Shown here one piece after another: positions 57,341 through 64,000 of a DNA stretch of 64,000 nucleotides. Below the pieces are notes generated by a model. The model saw only the letters and a list, made by a program, of their open reading frames with translations. It made no database searches and was not told where the DNA came from. Each line of letters opens with the position of its first letter. The first letter of the stretch is position 1. This DNA comes from Piliocolobus tephrosceles (taxonomy: Eukaryota > Chordata > Mammalia > Primates > Cercopithecidae). Location of the stretch: NCBI RefSeq assembly GCF_002776525.5, contig NC_045447.1, forward strand, positions 17,489,068 to 17,553,067, written 5' to 3'. The translations under genes were made by a program, and so were the position numbers.

Positions 57341-57646
57341 TTTTTTTTTTTTTTTTTTTTTTTTGAGACGGAGTCTCGCTCTGTCACCCAGGCTGGAGTG
57401 CTGTGGCCGGATCTCAGCTCACTGCAAGCTCCGCCTCCCGGGTTCACGCCATTCTCCTGCCTCAGCCTCCCGGGTAGCTGGGACTACAGGCGCCGCCACG
57501 TCGCCCGGCTAGTTTTTTTGTAGTTTTTAGTAGAGACGGGGTTTCACTGTGTTAGCCAGGATGGTTTCGATCTCCTGACCTCGTGATCCGCCCGTCTCGG
57601 CCTCCCAAAGTGCTGGGATTACAGGCTTGAGCCACCGCGCCCGGCC
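57341..57646 (-). mobile_element. AluY
   Basis: Antisense near-consensus copy; target duplication tggtttgacttttt on both sides. Confidence 0.95.
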
Positions 57647-57801
57647 TGGTTTGACTTTTTAAACTTTATGCAAGTGTGACTTCAAAAACACAAATGCATA
57701 GCCACGAAGGCCAAAAAAGAAGGTGAAAGAGAAATAGCTACAGGGGAGAAAAATAGGTTACACAATTTATTTATTTATTTATTTAAAAAAATATCATTTA
57801 A

Positions 57802-58102
57802 GGCTGGGCGCAGTGGCTTATGCCTGTAATCCCAGCACTTTGGAAGGCCGTGGTGGGCAGATCATTTGATGTCAGGAGTTCGAGACCAGCGTGGCCAACG
57901 TGGTGAAACCTCCTCTCTACTAAATACAAAAAGTAGCTGGGCATGGTGACGGGTGGCTGTAATCCCAGCTACTCAGGAGACTGAGACAGGAGAATTGCAT
58001 GAACCCGGGAAGTGGAAGTTCCAGTGAGGTGAGATTGTCTACTGCACTCCAGCCTGGGCAACAGAGCGAGACTGTCTCAAAAATAAATGAATAAATAATT
58101 TA
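57802..58102 (+). mobile_element. Alu (AluS), the sense copy closest to STOM exon 2
   Basis: Sense copy with an (AAAT)n-type tail. It lies about 155 bp from the antisense AluY at 57341 and so forms an inverted Alu pair. Confidence 0.9.
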
Positions 58103-58229
58103 AAAATATGGTGTGTACACAAGGAAAGTTTTCAAAGAATATACCAAAATACCTCTGAATTTAAAGTAATTTTCCCTCCTTTGTTATACTCTGTGAATTT
58201 TTTGCAACATTACCTTTGTAAGCAGACGG

Positions 58230-58430
58230 AAAAGCTGTTTCATATTACAGGAACAGGAAGCAATTAGAAATGTGAGAGGAAAACTATGTACAAAGATGTT
58301 CACTACAACACTGTTTATAGCACTGAGAAATCAGCCTGTGCAATCAGGAAGTGGGCAATAAATGATGCTGCATAAACCTAACGAAATATTTTACAGGTGT
58401 AATTTTTAAAAAGAGGCTCTAAACAACTTT
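58230..58430 (+). mobile_element. L1M-like 3' fragment
   Basis: 'aaagatgttcactacaacac', 'tgtttatagcactgagaaat' and 'gggcaataaatgatgctgca' follow an L1M 3' pattern. Confidence 0.5.
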
Positions 58431-58498
58431 ATACTCATACCATATGGTTTTCACCTTTAATCATATTGTACTCCTAGCTAAAATGCTCTAATGCCTTT

Positions 58499-58875
58499 TC
58501 CCTCTTTCCCTTTTCTTTTCTTCTTTTCTTTGCTTTGCTTTGCTTGTCTTTGCTTTCTCTCTTTCATTCTTTCTCTCTCTTTTCTTTTGTTTTTTTGAGG
58601 CAGAGTCTCGTCGCCCGGGCTGGAGTGCTGTGGCCGGATCTCAGCTCACTGCAAGCTCCACCTCCCGGATTTACGCCATTCTCCTGACTCAGCCTCCCGA
58701 GTAGCTGGGACTACAGGAGCCCGCCACCTCGCCCGGCTAGTTTTTGTATTTTTAGTAGAGACGAGGTTTCACCGTGTTAGCCAGGATGGTCTCGATCTCC
58801 TGACCTCGTGATCCGCCCGTCTCGGCCTCCCAAAGTGCTGGGATTACAGGCTTGAGCCACCGCGCCCAGCCTCCA
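58499..58875 (-). mobile_element. AluY with an expanded pyrimidine head
   Basis: A (TTTTC/TTTGC)n tract at 58499-58590, then antisense Alu to 58872. 'gagtctcgtcgcccgggctg' lacks the usual ctctgtc hexamer. Confidence 0.9.
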
Positions 58876-59089
58876 CTTTCTTTTCATTGATATTTTCTTA
58901 CCATTATATACTGCAAGAAACTCTGAGAGCCACCATCACCTCCCCACCCCGTTCCATTCTCACCTCCATCCTAACTGCATGAGTTATCTCATTATGTGTC
59001 TTCGAAATATTCTGAACAGATACTCTATATCTGTACTTACCACCTAACATTATAATTATGTGTTTGTCTGACTTTCCCACTAAACTTTA

Positions 59090-59205
59090 ACCCTGAAAGC
59101 TGGGATTGGGTCTTATTCATTGTTATCACTTCAGTACAAAGCAGAGGGCCTAATAAATAGTAGATGCTTAATAAATGTTTGCTGAATAAAGTAGTGAGTA
59201 ATGTG
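59090..59205 (+). mobile_element. L2 3' end
   Basis: 'aagctgggattgggtcttat', 'gggcctaataaatagtagat' and 'tgtttgctgaataaag', 0.2 kb before STOM exon 2. Confidence 0.8.
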
Positions 59206-59410
59206 GAAATATACTTGTGTTATGGCATTACATAGATAAAGGAAAGTAGTACCTACATTTCAGGGCTATATGAGGATTAGATGGGGAAATTCATGTAAAA
59301 CAGCTGGTGTAATGCCAAGCACATAGGTGTTCAGCAAATGGTAAGGATGAAGATGGTGGTGATTATGCTAGTAACAGTTGTAAGAGTTGTATATTTTTTG
59401 TTTTCAACAG

Positions 59411-59514
59411 ACAGCCCCAGTAAGGGCCTTGGACCTTGCGGATGGATTTTGGTGGCATTCTCATTCTTATTCACAGTTATAACTTTCCCAATCTCAATCT
59501 GGATGTGCATAAAG
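59411..59514 (+). CDS. STOM: STOM coding exon 2 (residues 21-55): palmitoylation site and membrane hairpin
   Basis: Acceptor ttgttttcaacag, donor aaag|gtaagg; 104 nt entering in phase 1, leaving in phase 0. It encodes the end of the N-terminal tail (D21-SPSKGLGPCG) and the hydrophobic hairpin WILVAFSFLF…ISIWMCIK. Cys30, the main palmitoylation site known in human stomatin, and Pro47, needed for the monotopic hairpin topology, are both present. The hairpin inserts into the inner leaflet without crossing it. Sequence agrees with the human protein as I remember it. Confidence 0.97.
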
Positions 59515-59789
59515 GTAAGGAACATTTCCTTCACTTCTGGGAAGGGGTCAACTCCTACCTCCATACGCCTATTCGTGTGTGCCTATGTGTGTGTGTGAGA
59601 AAGAGACAGACTGTCTCTCTGTTATAATTCTTATTTCTTCATCCTTCCTTTGGAAAATTTCTTCTACTCACCTATTAAGATGGAACCTTAAAACTTGTTT
59701 CAGCTATTGCCCTTCCACGTGGGCTAAAGTAAGGATCACCATCAAAAGTGTCTTGGGGCCAGGGATGTGAGATGGTTCTGAGAGAACAA

Positions 59790-59975
59790 GTTCTTCAGAG
59801 TTAGGATGATGGGGTTTGACTGCTGGCTTTACTGTTGATTGTATGACCCTTGCTGTTTCCTCACCTGTAAAATGGGAGAAAGTAACAGTACCTACTTCAC
59901 AGGACTGTTGCGAGGATTAAATGAATTAGTGTGTCTAAATGTACTTATGCCTGGCACGTCATAAATACCCTCGGT
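59790..59975 (+). mobile_element. MIR (sense)
   Basis: 'tcctcacctgtaaaatggga', 'gttgcgaggattaaatgaat' and 'atgcctggcacgtcataaat'. Confidence 0.85.
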
Positions 59976-60156
59976 GCTGGTTATTTTTTTCTACAAAGTT
60001 GTTAATACTTTGATATTATGACTATCATTTACATATTTCTAAGAAGATAAAATATGTTCCAAGCATTTTCAGATCAATTTATTCTCAAGGGAATCAGAGG
60101 AAAAACTGTGAAGACTTCAGCTTTTTGTTTTCTGAATTAACAGTGCATGAGTAATT

Positions 60157-60612
60157 TTTTTTTTTTTTTTTGAGCCGGAGTCTCGCTGGGTCGCCCAGGC
60201 TGGAGTACAGTGGCGCGATCTCAGCTCACTGCAACCTCCGCCTCCCGGGTTCAAGTGATTCTCCTGCCTCAGCCTCCCATGTAGCTGGGATTATTATTAT
60301 TATTATTATTATTATTTTATTTTATTTTTTTTGAGATGGAGTCACCCTGTTGCCCAGGCTGGAGTGCAGTGGTGCAATCTCAGCTCACTGCAACCACCAG
60401 CTTCTAGGTTCAAGTGATTCTCCTGCCTCAGCCTCCCAAGTAGCTGGGATTGCAGGTGCCCACCACCATACCTGGATAATTTTTGTATTTTTAGTAGAAA
60501 CGGGGTTTCACCATGTTGGCCAGGCTGGTCTTGAACTCCTGACCTCCGTGATCTGCCCGTCTGGGTTTCCCAGAATGCTGAGATTACAGGCGTGAGCCAC
60601 CGTGCCTGGCCT
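60157..60612 (-). mobile_element. Compound antisense Alu (partial Alu joined to a full Alu)
   Basis: A partial antisense copy at 60157-60292, then (TTA)n-(TTTTA)n at 60292-60328, then a full antisense copy at 60329-60612. A single target duplication tgcatgagtaa flanks the whole (about 60145-60155 and 60613-60623). Confidence 0.9.
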
Positions 60613-60914
60613 GCATGAGTAACTGAATAACAATGTTAATAGCTGAGGAGTGAGGTTATGGATTTGTTTCTGTATACTGTTCTGTCCTTCCTAAATTTAT
60701 ACAGTGAATATCTACTGCTTTTGTAATCAGTAAGAATATAATAAATATGCTTTGGAAGGTAAACATTGAACATATGATTTATAGATATGATCTGGATCTA
60801 AAGAAAAAAGATGAGGCATCTGATCTGTTTAGGGCAGAAATATATATTTAAGAAGCCATGCATGTAAATATTTGTACTCTTCATGTTAAATTATCATTCA
60901 TGTTTTTATTCTAG

Positions 60915-60987
60915 ATTATAAAAGAATATGAAAGAGCCATCATCTTTAGACTGGGTCGCATTTTACAAGGAGGAGCCAAAGGACCTG
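60915..60987 (+). CDS. STOM: STOM coding exon 3 (residues 56-79)
   Basis: 73 nt, entering in phase 0 and leaving in phase 1 (cctG|gtcagt). It encodes IIKEYERAIIFRLGRILQGG followed by AKGP: the start of the SPFH/PHB domain just after the membrane hairpin, with the well-conserved EYERAIIFRLGR motif shared by stomatin-like proteins (podocin, STOML3). Confidence 0.97.
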
Positions 60988-62259
60988 GTCAGTACTGGGA
61001 TTCTAGATTGTTGATCTGAAACCTGAGGTTCTTTATTTTTATTTTTATTTAGTTGTTTTTTTAAAGACAGGGTATCATTCTGTCACCCAGGCTGGAGTGC
61101 AGTGGCATGCTTATGTCTCACTGCAGCCTTGAACTCCTGACCTCAAGCAATCTGCCCACCCCAGCCTCCCAAATCTCTAGGATTACAGACGTGAGCCACC
61201 GTGCCCAGCCTAAAATTTTTTTATTGATGTGATTTCCCTTATGAGGGCCTCTTCTACTCTGTCTTAGAAAATAGTTCATGTAGCAGAAGTTGTGTAACAA
61301 TAGCAGTGGCTCCAGCCAGTCTTTTGTTACTTACCCTTTCCTTCCTACCCTTCCCCTCCCCTTCCCATTTGAGCTGGTAAGATTACCACTTAGGCCAAGA
61401 ATAGTACAGCTATACAAATTTGAGCATGAGAATCTCTACCAAAGAAAGACTTTCAGTCATTTATTTGGCAAACTTCAATTAAGCTCCTACTGTGTTCCAG
61501 GCTCTGGGAATTCAAGGGAGACTAAAACTCAAGGATCTCCCTATTTAGTGGTGGGGACCAACAAGGAAACAGATAGCTACAATCCTATGTGATAAGTATT
61601 ATGATCAGGTACTCACAGAGAGCTGTGAGAAAAGAGAAAACCCGAGAAGTGTTACTGATCCAAACTAGTAGTAGGCTGAGGCAAGTCTTTCTGGAAGTTA
61701 CATCTTGACTGAGTCTTGAGGTCTGAAAGGTGTTAACCAACAGGAGGTGTTTGCAATGGAAATAGCAACATACACAAAGCAACAAAGAGGAGAGTATTGC
61801 AGATTCAAGAAACTGCAAGTAGATGGTCCAGCAAGAGGGCAGGGTGTGAAGAGAGGGGAAGTGGCTGAAGAGGGGAACAAAGGCAGGACCATGCATGGGG
61901 CAGGGTTTGTATTTTAGAGGGGATTGCTCTGCTTGCAGCTTAGGAAATATATTATAAGAGAGAAACTACAAAAAATAGAAGGATGGCCTGGGAAATGATC
62001 GCATTGGTCCCGGTGGGGCGGTGGTGGGAAGAGTGATAGCAACAGTGGATTAAGGAAATTAACTCCACAGACTTTAGTGGGGACAGTCAAATGTGGGAAG
62101 TAAGCAAGAGGAATCAACGTTATCGTACCTGGCTTCTGGCTCATTCACGAAGATGAACTGATGACTTTTCTGTTCATTAGGTTGATCCTCTTAAAACTGA
62201 ATGGAGAAGTGAACTGATTAGGTTGCTGTGTCTGTATAATGTGTGTATCTTTGTTGCAG
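60988..62259 (+). other. STOM: STOM intron 3
   Basis: 1,272 bp, phase 1, acceptor …tatctttgttgcag. An Alu monomer lies at 61046-61211; 61212-62259 has no repeat that I recognise. Confidence 0.9.
61046..61211 (-). mobile_element. Alu monomer (FLAM-like)
   Basis: Antisense single monomer from 'tttttaaagacagggtatc' to 'gagccaccgtgcccagcc'. Confidence 0.85.
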
Positions 62260-62342
62260 GTTTGTTTTTTATTCTGCCATGCACTGACAGCTTCATCAAA
62301 GTGGACATGAGAACTATTTCATTTGATATTCCTCCTCAGGAG
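62260..62342 (+). CDS. STOM: STOM coding exon 4 (residues 80-107)
   Basis: 83 nt, entering in phase 1 and leaving in phase 0 (caggag|gtaagg). It encodes GLFFILPCTDSFIKVDMRT and ISFDIPPQE, part of the SPFH core. Cys87, a secondary palmitoylation site in human, is present. The remaining about 181 residues of the 288-residue protein (next expected block ILTKDSVTISVD) are not in this window, so the gene is cut by the right edge. Confidence 0.97.
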
Positions 62343-62394
62343 GTAAGGTTTTCTTTGAATAACTGAGATATCATATGTGAAAGTGCTTTATAAT

Positions 62395-62936
62395 GAGGGA
62401 CAGCATAGTTAGAACATAGGCTTTATTCATTTTAAATTTTTTTTTTAATTGAGATAGAGTCTTGCTCTGTTGCCCAGGCTGGAGTGCAGTAGTGTGATCT
62501 TGGCTCACTGCAACCTCTGCCGCCTGGGTTCAAGTGATTCTCATGCCTCAGCCTCCCAAGTAACAGACTACAGACATGCACCACCACACCCAGCTACTTT
62601 TTTTCTATTTTTGGTAGAGACGGGGTTTTGCCATTTTGGCCAGGCTGGTCTCAAACTCCCGACCTCAGGTAATCTGCCCTGGCTTCCTAAAGTGCTGGGA
62701 TTACAGGCGTGAGCCACCGTGCCTGACTAGAGAATAGGCTTTAGATCTTGACCGCCTTCAGCATTTCTAGCTCAGTGACCTTAAGCAAGTCCTTTAACTT
62801 TTCTGTGCTTCAGTTTCCTCATCCAGAAAATAGAGATTGTAATAGTAAGAACTACTGTATAGGGTGGTTCTGAGAAGTGCTTAGAGCAATGACTGATAAG
62901 TAGTAAGTGCTGTATAAGTTCTTACTGTTAGTATTA
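62395..62936 (+). mobile_element. MIR (sense) split by an Alu
   Basis: Left scrap 62395-62430, main part 62730-62936 ('agctcagtgaccttaagcaa', 'cagtttcctcatccagaaaa', 'gaagtgcttagagcaatgac'). Confidence 0.8.
62440..62729 (-). mobile_element. Alu (AluS)
   Basis: Antisense copy; target words agaacataggcttta / agagaataggcttta. Confidence 0.9.
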
Positions 62937-63447
62937 CAGTTGACCCTTTGCGTGCATAGGTTTTGCATACAGGGATTCAGCCAACCACAGACTGAAAAGA
63001 TTAGGAAAAAAACTCCACAAAGATCCAAAAAGCAAAATTTGAATTTATCATACAACAAGTATGGCACTGAATCCACATGAATGAAGTAATGTGTAGGTAT
63101 TGTGTTAGATAATATAAGTAATCTACAGATGATTTAAAGTATACAGGAAAATGTACATAGATTATATGGTTGGCTCCATGGATCAAAAATATTTGGGGAA
63201 AAAAGCAATAAACAATGATACAATAATACAAATTTTAAAAAACAGTATAGTATAGCAGCTATTTACATAGTATTTATATTGTGTTAAGTGTTATAAGTAC
63301 TCTGGAAAGGATTTAATGTATAAAGGAGGATGTGCATAAATTGTATGCGAATATTGTGCCACTGTATATAAGGGACTTGAACATCTTGGATTTTGGTATC
63401 CTCTGGGAGTCCTAGAATCAATCTCCCACAGCTACCGAGGGATGATT
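62937..63447. mobile_element. MER2-like Tigger element
   Basis: Begins CAGTTGACCCTTTGCG after TA and ends 'ccgagggatgattat'. The interior 'gggacttgaacatcttgga' and 'attttggtatcctctggg' is shared with the copy at 4801-5132. It contains an internal duplication of the 'tatttatattgtgttaagtg' module. Confidence 0.85.
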
Positions 63448-64000
63448 ATTAGAAAATATAGTGTAATGCTAATGAAAGTATAATAATATCATCATTGTTA
63501 TTACTATCACCATTTTTATTACCACGTTTCTCTTCTATGGGTTTCTGATAGAAAACCCTATTTAGTACAATTTTTTTTCTTCTTAAGGTTTTATTCTAGA
63601 TAAATTGGTTAGAAACCAAAGAATTAGAAACTGCTTGTTGGGCATTTTAGATAAAACATAATATTTTATACTAATGATTATTTTGTGCCTTTTCAAACTA
63701 CTTCACAAATATTATCATAGATGAAACTCACGGCAGAATCCCTAGAAAGTATATAGTTGCAGTGAAACAAAGGAATTCCTCTAAATTACAGTGGCAGAGC
63801 CAAGACTAAAATTGAGCTCTTCGGATTCCCTGTATAGTGCTGCTTTTTCCACAGCTCTGTGCTAAATGCATTGTACATGAGCTCCCTTATAGCCCCTGAA
63901 AAAGTGATGGCCATCCTGGGAACCATGTCCTTAGGAGGCATAATAACCATTGCATACAGAAAACCTAAAAACACCATGAAGTGGGAAGGACAGAAGAATG
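63448..64000. other. STOM: STOM intron 4, to window edge
   Basis: No exon recognised in the final 550 bp; no acceptor followed by the expected stomatin continuation. Confidence 0.6.

Larger units (their letters stand above)
44663..59410 (+). other. STOM: STOM intron 1
   Basis: About 14.7 kb between donor gtgagc and acceptor …ttttcaacag. The 5' end is CpG-island sequence, where a promoter-proximal enhancer is plausible. It holds Alus mainly in the antisense orientation to STOM, several MIRs, a MER1-like hAT element, a hairpin at 48.8 kb and a repeat-poor core at 50.6-53.5 kb. No internal exon recognised. Confidence 0.9.
59515..60914 (+). other. STOM: STOM intron 2
   Basis: 1,400 bp, phase 0, donor gtaagg and acceptor …tttttattctag. 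Contains a sense MIR (about 59790-59975) and a compound antisense Alu (60160-60612). Confidence 0.9.

Noticed and set aside
57044..57523. 159-codon frame
   Set aside because: Translation across an Alu monomer and an antisense AluY.
1..64000. tRNA, rRNA, snRNA or miRNA genes
   Set aside because: No cloverleaf, U6/7SK-type or other RNA gene signatures were recognised apart from 7SL-derived Alus; a covariance-model scan would be needed to exclude small ones.
62343..64000. STOM exon 5 within the window
   Set aside because: No acceptor followed by the expected stomatin continuation was found up to 64000.

Overview
This window is primate nuclear DNA, almost certainly from an Old World monkey. It holds about 45 Alu copies, many of them intact AluY-type elements with long A-tails and clean target-site duplications. 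Their consensus differences (for example the right end reading as 'cttgagccaccgcgcccggcc'-like, and 'gccggatctcagctc') are those I associate with cercopithecoid AluY lineages. The rest is L1, ERV LTRs, MIR, L2 and DNA-transposon fossils. Nothing is bacterial or phage-like: no operons, CRISPR arrays or dense long ORFs. The ORFs longer than about 60 codons are nearly all Alu, L1, LTR or microsatellite translations.

The one intact gene is the 5' part of STOM (stomatin), on the + strand. A CpG-island promoter lies at about 43.98-45.1 kb. Coding exons are at 44602-44662, 59411-59514, 60915-60987 and 62260-62342. All splice junctions follow GT-AG, the phases match, and together they encode residues 1-107; the remaining exons lie beyond 64 kb. 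Intron 1 is about 14.7 kb and contains the least repeat-dense DNA of the window (about 50.6-53.5 kb).

At the left edge (about 434-1427, +) is a broken glycosyltransferase family 6 (GT6) gene copy. It resembles GLT6D1 and GGTA1, with a frameshift, a stop codon, an AluY inserted in the last exon, and loss of both the DXD-equivalent and catalytic Glu positions. In human, STOM lies near the GGTA1 pseudogene on 9q33, so a GT6 relic here fits the synteny, but the copy looks too diverged from GGTA1 to be GGTA1 itself.

Between these two (1.4-43.9 kb) I see no functional gene. The stretch is layered transposons: antisense and sense L1 at 8.5-12.6 kb; an ERVL remnant at about 14.4-20.5 kb split by an L1 that carries three Alus; an ERV1-type solo LTR nested inside an old Alu at 25.6-26.8 kb; a second ERV1 LTR at 27.1-27.9 kb; a long antisense L1 at 33.2-37.6 kb carrying an Alu, a palindromic MITE-like element and an HML-2 (LTR5-like) solo LTR; and an LTR (42.65-43.98 kb) that runs up to the STOM CpG island.

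I found no new biological system. The observations most worth checking are a template-switch-like hairpin in STOM intron 1 (48.8 kb), a G/C homopolymer block inside an Alu that may be an assembly error (48.3 kb), a diverged segmental repeat within intron 1 (54.05 and 55.27 kb), the GT6 relic, and the LTR abutting the STOM promoter.
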